Source: Thalassotalea sp. 273M-4 (lineage in GTDB: Bacteria; Pseudomonadota; Gammaproteobacteria; Enterobacterales; Alteromonadaceae). Taken from it: DNA of 64,000 bases. The position numbers and the translations under genes are program-made. The stretch is taken from NCBI RefSeq assembly GCF_041410465.1, contig NZ_CP166961.1, positions 1,426,001 to 1,490,000 on the forward strand, in the 5' to 3' direction. This document shows positions 1-8,129 of this stretch, one piece after another (position 1 is the first letter of the stretch; each line of letters opens with the position of its first letter). A model generated the notes under the pieces. The model ran no database searches, was not told where the DNA came from, and saw nothing but the letters and a program-made list of their open reading frames with translations.

Positions 1-1
1 C

Positions 2-184
2 TCATTAGTCGTGATTAACACCGCACGGGTTGAGCCTGCATTGGCTGATGCTGTTGCAGAACATGCGTACCAGTTTGAACGTCAAGGTTATTTCTGTTTA
101 GATAATAAGGATGGTAGCAAAGAGCATTTAGTCTTTAACCGTACGGTTGGCTTGCGTGATACATGGGCGAAAGTCTCTGCTTAA
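2..184 (+). CDS. glnS: Glutaminyl-tRNA synthetase, C-terminal end (partial)
   Basis: The last 60 codons of a gene that enters from the left edge. The peptide includes [12 protein letters not shown] and ends [16 protein letters not shown], which closely matches the C-terminal anticodon-binding beta-barrel end of E. coli GlnS. GlnS charges tRNA-Gln with glutamine in the cytoplasm. The catalytic domain lies outside the window, so only identity and the stop codon can be judged. An intrinsic terminator follows about 30 nt after the stop, so this is the end of a transcription unit. Identification rests on my recognition of the conserved tail. Confidence 0.9.
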   Translation, partial: SLVVINTARVEPALADAVAEHAYQFERQGYFCLDNKDGSKEHLVFNRTVGLRDTWAKVSA

Positions 185-215
185 ACTTGTTTAAACTACC
201 CGCACTAATAAAAAG

Positions 216-244
216 AGCGATGTTTTAGGCATCGCTTTTTTTTA
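216..244 (+). terminator. Intrinsic terminator of glnS
   Basis: A 7-bp stem (AGCGATG / CATCGCT) with a 7-nt loop, followed by about nine T residues, 31 nt after the glnS stop. Confidence 0.85.
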
Positions 245-468
245 TCTGAGTTTTTGGCGCTTCGCCTACTCATTCGGTCATCTTACTCATTTATCTGCTA
301 AAGCGATTTCGCGTTAGCAATTGCTGTCAAAACAGGGTTATGAAACACAGCTTGTTGGCTTGATTTTCAGCGCTGGTAAACTCGTTGCATGCATATTATG
401 ATAAAAAGATGATTATTAGCTATTGAATTACTTATAAAATATTATATTTTCAGCTAAACTTACCAATG

Positions 469-499
469 GTTAATGATATTTTTAACAAATATCATTAAC
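469..499. repeat. Perfect 13-bp inverted repeat upstream of prepilin gene
   Basis: The arms GTTAATGATATTT and AAATATCATTAAC pair perfectly around a 5-nt loop. No T-run follows, so it is not an intrinsic terminator; an AT-rich operator or a cruciform is more likely. It lies 170 nt upstream of the prepilin start, within the otherwise featureless gap 245-668. Apart from this hairpin I see no gene or obvious promoter in that gap. Confidence 0.5.
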
Positions 500-668
500 G
501 TTACAATGTATTAGTCTATTTGAACTAAGCAGACGGACAAAAATACGTATAAAAAATGCTTAGAGAAAGTCTCACAATTAAAAAGTATGGGTTTATAACA
601 ACTACCTTCCCAACTACTATGCCAATGACTGTGATGTATAAACCGATATTAATAATGAGAGATGTGAA

Positions 669-1148
669 ATGCACAAGATAAAAGGATTTACTTTCATGGA
701 ATTAATGATGGCTATATTAATTCTTGGAGTCTTATCGTCTGTCGCAGCGCAAGTTTATTCTCAGTTAACACTTAAAGCCCATATGGCAGAGCCTATTACC
801 TACGCCGGTACTTTAAAGCACCAAATCACCATTTACTATACGCAACACTTTAAGTTTCCAGAAAATAATCAACAAGCAGGTATCCCAGCATTTAATAAAA
901 AAATGTCAGGAAAACTAAAAAGTGTCACGATTGAAAATGGCGCCATACATCTGCTAATTGGTAATAAGGTCCCTAAACAACTCGAAGGGAAATATTTAAC
1001 CTTTAGACCTGCCATTGATGAATCAAACGAAGTGAGCCCCGTTTCCTGGTTGTGTGGATATCAACAACCAACCGAAGATTTGAAAGTTATTGGAGAAAAT
1101 AAAACCGACATATCGAAAGACTTTCTTTATGGAACTTGCGGTGGTTAA
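669..1148 (+). CDS. Type IV prepilin-like protein (orphan minor pilin)
   Basis: A 159-aa protein with a class III (prepilin) signal: a short basic leader MHKIKG, then FTFMELMMAILILGVLSS. Cleavage after Gly6 would give Phe at +1 and the conserved Glu at +5 (Glu11). The first 30 residues form the hydrophobic helix that packs pilin subunits in the inner membrane and fibre. Two cysteines (129 and 157) near the C-terminus could form the disulfide D-loop of type IV pilins. No pilus assembly genes (pilB/C/D/Q) are nearby and the gene stands alone between two terminators. It could be a minor pilin of a type IV pilus or a type II secretion pseudopilin; the sequence does not decide. A GAGAGATG purine stretch precedes the ATG. 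Confidence 0.8.
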   Translation: MHKIKGFTFMELMMAILILGVLSSVAAQVYSQLTLKAHMAEPITYAGTLKHQITIYYTQHFKFPENNQQAGIPAFNKKMSGKLKSVTIENGAIHLLIGNKVPKQLEGKYLTFRPAIDESNEVSPVSWLCGYQQPTEDLKVIGENKTDISKDFLYGTCGG

Positions 1149-1326
1149 CTTGTGCTTGGTCGGTGTTATCATAACTTAAGTCTTAGCAATAGGTTCTTTG
1201 CCAAACTTCATCGTTTCCATAAATAGCAACAAAAATTTAAATTAATCAAGTTTTATAGAGTGTTATCGGCCATTTTCTTTGTTGCCTTTTTATATCATTG
1301 ATGTGTTACCAATAATTTAGAAGATA

Positions 1327-1366
1327 AAAAAGAGCTTTTGAATGCATTATTCAAAAGCTCTTTTAA
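1327..1366. terminator. Bidirectional intrinsic terminator between prepilin gene and fur
   Basis: Long stem with arms AAAAGAGCTTTTGAA and TTCAAAAGCTCTTTT around a 7-nt loop. A-rich and T-rich ends on both sides allow use from either strand by the convergent prepilin and fur genes. Confidence 0.85.
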
Positions 1367-1417
1367 AATAAATGATAAAAATATCAAACTCTTTATTTAA
1401 AGATTATGTAAATTACT

Positions 1418-1861
1418 TTATTGGTGCTCTTCACGAAACGCATTGCATGCATCGCGATCTTCACACTCACCATATAAATATAAGCTGTGATTGGTCAGTT
1501 TTATCTTATTCTTTTTGGCAATCAACAATTGGCGTTTTTCAATCATATCATCTTCAAATTCAACCACTTTGCCACAACGTAAACACACCAAATGGTCGTG
1601 GTGTGCCTTGTGGGATAGTTCAAAGACTGACTTACCACCTTCAAAGTGGTGGCGAGTAACTATACCGGCATCATCAAATTGATTTAATACACGATACACA
1701 GTAGCTAGACCAATTTCTTCTTGTTGGTCTAATAAAATTTTATAAACTTCTTCGGCACTGACGTGTTGATTCGCGGGCTTTTGTAGGATATCTAAAATTT
1801 TGATTCTTGGTAAAGTAACCTTTAATCCAGCTCTTTTTAATTCTTCATTTTGATCTGGCAT
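1418..1861 (-). CDS. fur: Ferric uptake regulator Fur
   Basis: A 147-aa cytoplasmic iron-responsive repressor. With Fe(II) it binds Fur boxes and shuts off iron acquisition. The N-terminal winged helix (about 1-80) is nearly E. coli-like: KAGLKVTLPR-type start, GLATVYRVLNQFDDAGIV, and FEGGKSVFEL. The dimerisation and metal domain carries HHDH (87-90), the structural zinc pair Cys93/Cys96 (CLRC), and a second pair Cys133/Cys139 near the C-terminus. Length is usual. It lies downstream of fldA, as in E. coli (fldA-fur), but is separated from it by a terminator and has its own promoter. A Fur-box-like site (1940-1954) just upstream of the likely -35 region suggests autoregulation. Confidence 0.97.
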   Translation of the reverse strand: MPDQNEELKRAGLKVTLPRIKILDILQKPANQHVSAEEVYKILLDQQEEIGLATVYRVLNQFDDAGIVTRHHFEGGKSVFELSHKAHHDHLVCLRCGKVVEFEDDMIEKRQLLIAKKNKIKLTNHSLYLYGECEDRDACNAFREEHQ

Positions 1862-1902
1862 ACAAACCTAACTGAGTCCATGATTGAATAAATATGATTG
1901 AA

Positions 1903-1954
1903 ATTATAGGGGGTTATTTCATTGGATAAAAGGGCTAAACGAGAATTATTTTCA
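1903..1954 (-). promoter_or_regulatory. fur promoter with Fur-box-like operator
   Basis: On the minus strand a perfect -10 hexamer TATAAT lies at 1903-1908, about 42 nt before the fur start; the -35 region (about 1926-1931) is weak. At 1940-1954 the + strand reads CGAGAATTATTTTCA, which matches 11 of 14 defined positions of the 7-1-7 Fur consensus TGATAATnATTATCA. Autoregulation is known for E. coli fur; here it is inferred from the site alone. Confidence 0.5.
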
Positions 1955-2017
1955 GTAAATTTTATCTATTGAAGCGATTTGAAAAGCATCGAGTATAAAT
2001 CCGACAACTATTGTCGT

Positions 2018-2048
2018 AAAAAAAAGCCCTGCATCATGCAGGGCTTTA
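2018..2048 (-). terminator. Intrinsic terminator of fldA
   Basis: 9-bp stem (AGCCCTGCA / TGCAGGGCT) with a 3-nt loop and an eight-base U run when read on the minus strand, 31 nt after the fldA stop. A separate perfect 15-nt palindrome CGACAA-CTA-TTGTCG (2002-2016) sits just beyond it, 141 nt upstream of fur; its role is unknown. Confidence 0.85.
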
Positions 2049-2078
2049 AGAATTCAAGTTGTAAGAATATTATGTCTA

Positions 2079-2606
2079 TTAGTCGAGCAACTCAGAAAGA
2101 CACATTTCATCGTTCAGTTGTTCAATCCAAGCATCAACACGTGCTTCGGTAAGTTCTGGCTGACGATCTTCATCAAGAGCCAAACCAATGAAAGTGTTTT
2201 CATCTATAAGGGCTTTAGATGCTTCAAACTCGTAACCTTCCGTTGACCATTGACCAACCATGATAGCCCCTTTAGCTTCAACGATATCACGAAGTGGTGC
2301 CATCGCATCAACAAAGTATTCAGCGTAATCTTCTTGATCACCTAAACCAAAAATAGCCACTAATTTGTCGTTGAAGTCAATTTCTTCAAGCTCTGGCAAA
2401 AAGTCATCCCAGTCACATTGGTTTTCACCATAATACCAAGTAGGGATACCTAAGATAAGCAAATCAAACTCTGCAATATCTTCTTTGGTACTTTTTGCGA
2501 TATCCTTAACATCTACGTTTTTTTTACCCAACTTCTTTTGGATCATTTTGGCTACGGCTTCGGTATTACCGGTATCACTGCCAAAAAAAAGTCCGACTGT
2601 TGCCAT
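2079..2606 (-). CDS. fldA: Flavodoxin, long-chain type
   Basis: A 175-aa soluble FMN protein, a low-potential one-electron carrier that can replace ferredoxin under iron shortage. The phosphate-binding loop GSDTGNTEAVA (9-19), the first flavin-stacking loop PTWYYGE (Trp57 region), and the second loop around GDQEDYAEYF are all present. The insertion in the last strand makes it a long-chain flavodoxin. It heads a minus-strand cluster with ybfE and a DUF2788 gene just upstream (18-nt and 3-nt gaps), the order known in related Alteromonadales and partly in E. coli, and fur lies downstream. Iron control through Fur is plausible but I see no strong Fur box directly at its start. Confidence 0.96.
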   Translation of the reverse strand: MATVGLFFGSDTGNTEAVAKMIQKKLGKKNVDVKDIAKSTKEDIAEFDLLILGIPTWYYGENQCDWDDFLPELEEIDFNDKLVAIFGLGDQEDYAEYFVDAMAPLRDIVEAKGAIMVGQWSTEGYEFEASKALIDENTFIGLALDEDRQPELTEARVDAWIEQLNDEMCLSELLD

Positions 2607-2624
2607 CTTCTAAACCCTTAAATC

Positions 2625-2906
2625 TTAATTACTTTCAGTTACTAATGCTTTTGTGATCAAACACTCAATTAGCTGACTTCGGCTTACGCCTTTATCTTTT
2701 GCTAGATTGTCTAGCTTTGCAAAGACATCGGAATGTAATTTAAATTCCACCCGTTTTAAGCCTTTACTTTTATCTCTTTTTACTTGATTTCGCTTGTTAA
2801 TCTTAACCTGTACTTCGCGCGAAAACGGATTCGTTTTTGGCCGTCCTGGTCGTTTTTCATCAACAAACAAATCGATTGTTGTTAAATCTGCTGCTTGTTT
2901 AGCCAT
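2625..2906 (-). CDS. ybfE: YbfE family protein (LexA-regulated, ribbon-helix-helix-like)
   Basis: A 93-aa basic protein resembling E. coli YbfE: TTIDLFVDEKRPGRPKTNP near the N-terminus, then INKRNQVKRDKSKGLKRVE, and a C-terminal CopG/ribbon-helix-helix-like segment (about 50-90) ending in VSRSQLIECLI. E. coli ybfE belongs to the SOS regulon; its molecular job is unknown, though the fold suggests DNA binding. I searched by eye for a LexA box upstream and found none. It is co-oriented and nearly contiguous with the DUF2788 gene (3-nt gap) and fldA (18-nt gap), so all three are likely co-transcribed. Confidence 0.85.
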   Translation of the reverse strand: MAKQAADLTTIDLFVDEKRPGRPKTNPFSREVQVKINKRNQVKRDKSKGLKRVEFKLHSDVFAKLDNLAKDKGVSRSQLIECLITKALVTESN

Positions 2907-2909
2907 AAA

Positions 2910-3131
2910 TCAGCCTATTCCTTTACTTTCCCAAATGATTTGAATCACCCCTTTGGCGATAAATCCGGCACATCCTAGAAACAAGACAAGATAAACAACG
3001 TATCTGCCTTTTTTAGGTACATCATTTTTCTTCATCACGTCGTGGATCGACATACCAATAAAGAAAAAAATGACCAGGAAAAATAAATTCAAGCCAATCG
3101 ATTCGATTAATTCGATATTTTCTAGAAGCAT
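2910..3131 (-). CDS. DUF2788 family small membrane protein
   Basis: A 73-aa protein with two predicted membrane helices (about 12-28 and 45-63) joined by a polar loop containing HDVMKKNDVPKKGR. It matches the DUF2788 family as I know it from Shewanella and relatives, where it is also found beside ybfE and fldA. Function is unknown. It is probably the first gene of the DUF2788-ybfE-fldA transcription unit. The 146 nt between its start and the ybfF stop (3132-3277) show no other gene. Confidence 0.75.
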   Translation of the reverse strand: MLLENIELIESIGLNLFFLVIFFFIGMSIHDVMKKNDVPKKGRYVVYLVLFLGCAGFIAKGVIQIIWESKGIG

Positions 3132-3277
3132 ACTACACCTTGCTTATGATACCGATTGGTAATATCGGCGAACTATACCATAAGGTCATGCCTATTTACA
3201 TAAAAAATCTTGATAAAAATGGCGGTAAAAAATACCCATTATTTATCGCTTTAATCACTCAAATATCTGCCTGGGCG

Positions 3278-4063
3278 CTAAGAATTCAAAATAAAGTCTT
3301 TCACTATTTTGTTAAAAGCGGCAGGTTTTTCCGCGTGCAACCAGTGACCTGCGCCTTGAATGATTTTAGCCTTAGCATTGGGGAAAAAAGCAACTATGTG
3401 TGGTCTGTGTTCCGGTTTTATGTAATCTGACTGGCTACCTTTAATAAACAATACCGGTTTATCAAAGTGACTTTCACTTTGGTTACCGGCAATAACTTGA
3501 TCATATGCGTCACTGATATAGTTAATATTTGCCCGCCAATAAAACCCATCTTCAGCTTTGGCTAAGTTCTTCAATAAAAATTGACGTACCCCCAACTCTT
3601 GTACGTACGCTTTTAATTTCTCATCAGCTTGTTTACGATTTTCAATGGCATCTGGATTAATTGACTTTAAGCCAGCAATGATTTGTTGATGAGAATGTTG
3701 GTAGGTGACAGGAGCAATATCAGCAACAATGAGTTTTTCAACCTTCTCAGGGGCATTTAGTGCACACTGCATAGCAATTTTTCCCCCCATTGAATGACCT
3801 AATAGAATGGCTTTTTCAATGTTCAAATGGGCCATGAGGGTTAAAATGTCAGCCGCCATGTCGTTATATGCCATTGACCTGTGGTGAAACGAGTTACCAT
3901 GGTTACGAACATCAACACTGATTACTTGGCTATAGTGTGCGATGTCTTTGGCCACCGAGTTTAAATTTTCTAAACTGCCAAATAAGCCGTGAATGACGAT
4001 GATTGGGGGTTGATTAGGGTGAAGCTCCCCTTGAACGGTGTAATTTAGAAGATTGTTTTGCAT
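3278..4063 (-). CDS. ybfF: Alpha/beta-hydrolase esterase YbfF
   Basis: A 261-aa cytoplasmic alpha/beta-hydrolase of the YbfF acyl-CoA esterase/thioesterase group. Visible features are the oxyanion loop HGLFGS (25-30), the nucleophile elbow GHSMGG (Ser91), the acid Asp213 in KGSQSD, and His240 in GAGHWLHAEKP, so the catalytic triad is complete. Length is normal. In E. coli ybfF is divergent from seqA, and the same divergence is seen here, with a 250-nt shared promoter region. The physiological substrate is not established for the family. Confidence 0.92.
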   Translation of the reverse strand: MQNNLLNYTVQGELHPNQPPIIVIHGLFGSLENLNSVAKDIAHYSQVISVDVRNHGNSFHHRSMAYNDMAADILTLMAHLNIEKAILLGHSMGGKIAMQCALNAPEKVEKLIVADIAPVTYQHSHQQIIAGLKSINPDAIENRKQADEKLKAYVQELGVRQFLLKNLAKAEDGFYWRANINYISDAYDQVIAGNQSESHFDKPVLFIKGSQSDYIKPEHRPHIVAFFPNAKAKIIQGAGHWLHAEKPAAFNKIVKDFILNS

Positions 4064-4313
4064 CGATATCTTAATTTAAGCCATTTATTTAAAGGGGCGT
4101 ATAATAGCGTAATCAATTGGCTAACGAAACGCTCAATTAAAGCTAAAGATTGCTCACCCAGACGTTATGTTGATGATAATTTTTTCTAACGATGAAAAAG
4201 AGTTTGTTTTGACTCAATAAAAAATTTAAAAATCGAGTCATAATCTGCTAGAGAGTTACCAATAAGACACGTATAATTGGACACTTTCTAATAATAAGTC
4301 TAGTGGAAAGTAA
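4064..4313. promoter_or_regulatory. ybfF/seqA divergent intergenic region
   Basis: A 250-nt region between divergent ybfF and seqA with no gene. TATAAT at about 4099-4104 on the + strand could be a -10 element for seqA with a weak -35 18 nt upstream. A pair of inverted hexamers TGACTC/GAGTCA (about 4210-4240) flank an A/T tract. Neither is strong enough to fix a start site. Confidence 0.35.
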
Positions 4314-4955
4314 ATGAAAACCATCGAAGTTGATGACGAGCTATATCAGTATATTGCCTCAAATACCAAGTTTATTGGTGAAAGCGCCTCAGATATTTTA
4401 AGACGATTATTAATCATTGATCAAAAGGTTGCGACAACTGATACAGATACTGTGAAGCCGGTCTCAGAACAACAAAAACAAAAAACAGAGCAAGACATCG
4501 ATCAATCAGCAAGCTTAGATGCAGACGTTACAACAGCTTTAAATGACGGCGAAAATAACGTTGATGTTATTACCGAAACGCAGGCTGAATCAAGCGTAAA
4601 CGATACACCGGTTTATAACCAAGATGTTTTCGATCTGATCAACAAAGAAGAGTTAGCGACTCAACGTGGCGCAGTAGGACGTTTTCTACTGATTTTATCC
4701 GCTTTGTGCCGTGTTCACCCACAACAATTTAACGAAGTATTAGATATTCGTGGTCGTGACCGTTTGTACTTTGCCACCAGTGAATCTGATTTATTGGAAA
4801 ATGGCAGTTCGACAAAACCAAAACAAATACCGGACACAAAATACTGGGTGATCACTAACTCAAACACCACAAAGAAAAAGTTAATGTTAACCGATGTTGC
4901 TACTGTTTTGGGGTATTCAGTAGAAGAAACCGAAGCAATCCGAGATCTTTTATAA
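4314..4955 (+). CDS. seqA: Replication initiation regulator SeqA
   Basis: A 213-aa protein that binds hemimethylated GATC sites, sequesters oriC after initiation and organises new DNA. The N-terminal oligomerisation domain starts MKTIEVDDELYQYIAS and contains SASDILRRLL (about 24-33). A long acidic, glutamine-rich linker (about 40-105) is longer than in E. coli, whose protein is 181 aa. The C-terminal DNA-binding domain (about 115-213) has RGAVGRFLLILSALCR and RGRDRLYFATS. Its presence implies Dam methylation in this organism. It is followed after 37 nt by pgm, the same seqA-pgm order as E. coli, likely one operon. Confidence 0.96.
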   Translation: MKTIEVDDELYQYIASNTKFIGESASDILRRLLIIDQKVATTDTDTVKPVSEQQKQKTEQDIDQSASLDADVTTALNDGENNVDVITETQAESSVNDTPVYNQDVFDLINKEELATQRGAVGRFLLILSALCRVHPQQFNEVLDIRGRDRLYFATSESDLLENGSSTKPKQIPDTKYWVITNSNTTKKKLMLTDVATVLGYSVEETEAIRDLL

Positions 4956-4992
4956 CCTAAAATATCAAGCAACACTGATATAAGGACACTTA

Positions 4993-6642
4993 ATGAGCAT
5001 CCATCCTCACGCTGGGAAACCAGCAAGACCCGAAGACAGAGTTAATATCGCCCGTCTCACGAGTGATTATTTTCTCTATAAACCTAATGCCGACATCGTC
5101 GAGCAAAAGGTAACTTTTGGTACATCCGGCCATCGGGGCAATGCTTCAAAAGTCAGCTTCAATGAACATCATATTTTAGCGATTTCACAAGCGGTAGCTG
5201 AATACCGTAAGCAGCATGGCTTTACTGGTCCACTTTATCTAGGGAAAGATACTCATGCCTTGTCAGAGCCTGCTTTTGCCAATGCGATCAGTGTACTAAT
5301 TGCCAATGACGTGCCTGTTGTTATTCAACAGGATGAAGGTTTTACGCCAACTCCTGTGATTTCTCGTTTGATCATAGCGCATAATAAAAAGCACTCTGAG
5401 CAAGCCGATGGTTTGATCATTACACCGTCGCACAATCCACCAACCGATGGTGGAATCAAATATAACCCACCACATGGTGGTCCTGCAGAAGGTGGTATTA
5501 CCAAGCTAATTGAACAACGTGCTAATGAATTACTTGCCAACAATTTAGCGGGGGTAAAGCAGTTACCATTTAGCGCAGCAATGCAATCACCTTTACTACA
5601 GCGTGCTGACTTTATTGACTTTTACACTAAAGAGTTAGCTCAAGTTATTGATATGGAAGCTATTCGCAAAGCCGGTATTCGTATTGGTGCCGATCCATTA
5701 GGTGGCTCAGGTATTGATTATTGGCCTGCAATCGCCAAAGAATATGGTTTGAATATCGACGTGGTTAACCCATTAGTTGATGCAAACTTCTCTTTTATGA
5801 GTCTTGATAAAGATGGAAAAATTCGAATGGATTGTTCATCACCTTATGCCATGGCAAGTCTCATTGCGATGAAAGACAATTATGACATTAGTGTTGGTAA
5901 TGATCCTGACTTTGACCGCCATGGTATTGTGACTAAATCGGGTGGGTTAATGAACCCCAACCATTATTTAGCCGTGGCCATTAACTACCTATTTACCCAC
6001 CGAAATGATTGGCCTGCGACAGCAAAAATAGGCAAAACACTGGTTTCAAGCTCATTAATCGACCGCCTAGCGGTAAAACTTAATAAGCCTTTAGCAGAAG
6101 TGCCGGTTGGGTTTAAATGGTTTGTCAATGGCTTAATGGATGCCAGTTTTGCCTTTGGTGGTGAAGAAAGTGCCGGTGCCTCTTTCTTAGCCAAAGATGG
6201 TAGCTGTTGGACCACAGACAAAGATGGCTTTGTAATGTGCTTATTGGCCGCCGAAATGTTGGCGGTAACCGGTAAAGATCCACATCAGTGGTATCTTGAA
6301 TTGGCCAGCGAATTAGGTGAATCAAACTACGGACGAGTTGATGCCGTTGCCACTACAGCGCAAAAGAAAGTGTTAACCTCGTTGTCACAAGATGATATCA
6401 GCACAGAGACCTTAGCGGGTGAAAAAATTCTTGCGGTTTTAAGTCATGCACCGGGCAACAACGCCGCCATTGGTGGTGTGAAAGTGGTGACTGAAAACGG
6501 CTGGTTTGCCGCTCGCCCATCAGGTACTGAGGAAATTTATAAAATTTACGGTGAAAGCTTTATCAGTGAAGAGCACTTACAAACTATTTTTGTCGAAGCC
6601 AAAGAGTTAGTGAGCGCAGCATTTAAAAAAGCCGGTTTATAA
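4993..6642 (+). CDS. pgm: Phosphoglucomutase (alpha-D-glucose phosphate-specific)
   Basis: A 549-aa cytoplasmic enzyme interconverting glucose 1-phosphate and glucose 6-phosphate, linking glycolysis to glycogen and surface-polysaccharide precursors. The phosphoserine loop TPSHNPP places the catalytic Ser at 146, the position it has in E. coli Pgm. The Mg loop DPDFDRHG gives Asp304/306/308, the sugar loop is GGEESAG, and the phosphate-binding loop is RPSGTEEIYKIYGES near the C-terminus. Full length. An AAGGA ribosome site precedes the ATG. It ends the seqA-pgm unit at a strong terminator. Confidence 0.98.
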   Translation: MSIHPHAGKPARPEDRVNIARLTSDYFLYKPNADIVEQKVTFGTSGHRGNASKVSFNEHHILAISQAVAEYRKQHGFTGPLYLGKDTHALSEPAFANAISVLIANDVPVVIQQDEGFTPTPVISRLIIAHNKKHSEQADGLIITPSHNPPTDGGIKYNPPHGGPAEGGITKLIEQRANELLANNLAGVKQLPFSAAMQSPLLQRADFIDFYTKELAQVIDMEAIRKAGIRIGADPLGGSGIDYWPAIAKEYGLNIDVVNPLVDANFSFMSLDKDGKIRMDCSSPYAMASLIAMKDNYDISVGNDPDFDRHGIVTKSGGLMNPNHYLAVAINYLFTHRNDWPATAKIGKTLVSSSLIDRLAVKLNKPLAEVPVGFKWFVNGLMDASFAFGGEESAGASFLAKDGSCWTTDKDGFVMCLLAAEMLAVTGKDPHQWYLELASELGESNYGRVDAVATTAQKKVLTSLSQDDISTETLAGEKILAVLSHAPGNNAAIGGVKVVTENGWFAARPSGTEEIYKIYGESFISEEHLQTIFVEAKELVSAAFKKAGL

Positions 6643-6672
6643 AATCTGTACGTTATAGCGACTCATCTGTTT

Positions 6673-6703
6673 AAACGCCATCCATCTGTGATGGCGTTTT
6701 TTT
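6673..6703 (+). terminator. Intrinsic terminator of seqA-pgm
   Basis: Stem AACGCCATC / GATGGCGTT-type with a short loop, followed by seven T residues, 31 nt after the pgm stop. Confidence 0.88.
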
Positions 6704-6802
6704 ATTCAATGCACCCAAATGATTCAATGACTTTAGGATATTATTCGCCTCAACAAGAAATTTTGCATAGAATAGCGTGAATCTGAAAATCAGGGGGTAC
6801 CA

Positions 6803-7861
6803 GTGCCAAATATAAAACAACAATTATTAATTAACGGCGACTTTCTTGCGATTACGCGTCAATATCCACATCAGTTACCTGAAACCTTTTCTCATACCTT
6901 AATTCACCCAATCAGTGGCCAACAGACCCTGATGCGGGTGCTTGATACAGGGATCATTAGCTTTGAGCCTGGTCATGCAACGTCGAATAAAGATATAGTG
7001 TTGTCCTCAGCCGTACATGGTAATGAAACGGCGCCGATTGAAATTTGTCAGCAGTTAATCCAAGAGATTATTTTTGGCGATTTAATCTTGACCGAAAGGG
7101 TATTGTTTTTATTTGGTAATCCTGCTGCCATTAACTTAGGCCAGCGATTTGTCGAAGAAAACATGAACCGTTTGTTTTCTGGGGCTCACAGTGACGGTGC
7201 CGGTTTGGTCAATGAAGAACGAAAAAGAGCCAAAGTACTGGAAGATGTCCTCAGCGAATTTTACCAACAAGGTAGTCAAATTTCGCCGCAAAGAGAGCGA
7301 TTACACTACGATTTACACACTGCTATTCGAGGTTCAAAAAACGACAAGTTTGCGGTTTATCCCTATTTAAGAGAACGTGAACATAGTAAAGAACAATTAC
7401 AGTTCTTATTAAGTTGTGGAATTAACACAATTTTGATCTCGAACAGTCCAACCACTACGTTTAGTTACTTTTCAACCAATAGGTTTCAAGCGCATGGATT
7501 CACCGTAGAGCTTGGTAAAGTAAAACCGTTTGGTGAAAATGACATGGCTAATTTTGCCGCGACTAAGCAAAGTTTAAGCCGTTTATTAAGCGGACAACCG
7601 TTGATGCTTGGTCAATATGAGCCAAGTAAATTTAACTTATTTAAAATTTTTAAAACCATCAATCGAACGGCCGAGCACTTTGTGCTGCATTTTCCTGATG
7701 ATGCCGAAAACTTCACCGACTTTCCAGTGGATTATTTATTAGCTACCGATGGTGAGATTGAACATCGAGTCACCGAGCCTGGTGAGGCGATTATATTCCC
7801 TAATGCGGATGTTGCTATCGGCCAACGGGCATTATTGACGGTTATTCCAACGACTTTGTAA
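6803..7861 (+). CDS. astE: Succinylglutamate desuccinylase
   Basis: A 352-aa zinc amidohydrolase of the AstE/aspartoacylase family, the last step of the arginine succinyltransferase pathway (N-succinylglutamate to glutamate plus succinate). Zinc ligands are visible in HGNETAP (His72, Glu75) and DLHTAIRGS (His172). The probable general base is Glu236 in TVELGKVKPFG. The start is GTG at 6803, supported by AGGGGG about 6 nt upstream. None of astA, B, C or D is in the window, so the gene stands apart from the rest of its pathway. It is monocistronic, with a hairpin terminator downstream. Confidence 0.93.
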   Translation: MPNIKQQLLINGDFLAITRQYPHQLPETFSHTLIHPISGQQTLMRVLDTGIISFEPGHATSNKDIVLSSAVHGNETAPIEICQQLIQEIIFGDLILTERVLFLFGNPAAINLGQRFVEENMNRLFSGAHSDGAGLVNEERKRAKVLEDVLSEFYQQGSQISPQRERLHYDLHTAIRGSKNDKFAVYPYLREREHSKEQLQFLLSCGINTILISNSPTTTFSYFSTNRFQAHGFTVELGKVKPFGENDMANFAATKQSLSRLLSGQPLMLGQYEPSKFNLFKIFKTINRTAEHFVLHFPDDAENFTDFPVDYLLATDGEIEHRVTEPGEAIIFPNADVAIGQRALLTVIPTTL

Positions 7862-7899
7862 CGACTTTAACGTGGTGAATAAAACGAGCCGTTTAGGTA

Positions 7900-7936
7900 A
7901 AGGCTTTACCTTGGGTAAAAGTGTAAAGCCTTATTT
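7900..7936 (+). terminator. Probable terminator of astE
   Basis: Perfect 10-bp arms AAGGCTTTAC and GTAAAGCCTT around a 13-nt loop, followed by ATTTCC. The T-run is short, so termination may be inefficient. Confidence 0.55.
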
Positions 7937-7988
7937 CCACTAATATTTAAATTTACGTTGTTAATTTTACTAAAATATTGCACTTCAG

Positions 7989-8061
7989 TTTACGTATGGG
8001 TAAAGTTTTCGACATTCTAAAATAACGAAAATATGCTCTAAAAAAGGTGACAGGTGTCACC
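7989..8061. promoter_or_regulatory. Candidate operators upstream of bkd operon
   Basis: Two inverted repeats lie in the 268-nt gap before bkdA1. TTTAC-N6-GTAAA occupies 7989-8004, and GGTGAC-AGGT-GTCACC occupies 8046-8061, ending 68 nt before the ATG. Their symmetry and position suit a dimeric regulator controlling branched-chain amino acid breakdown. Which regulator (LiuR-, BkdR- or PsrA-like) cannot be told from sequence alone. Confidence 0.35.
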
Positions 8062-8129
8062 AATATTAACAATATGGCGACAGCCAAGAGCAAATAACTA
8101 TTACTGTAGGGAACAACAAAGAGAAGCTT

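Noticed and set aside
2907..3277. Search for a LexA box before ybfE/DUF2788
   Set aside because: No CTGT-N8-ACAG sequence found, so SOS control is not claimed.
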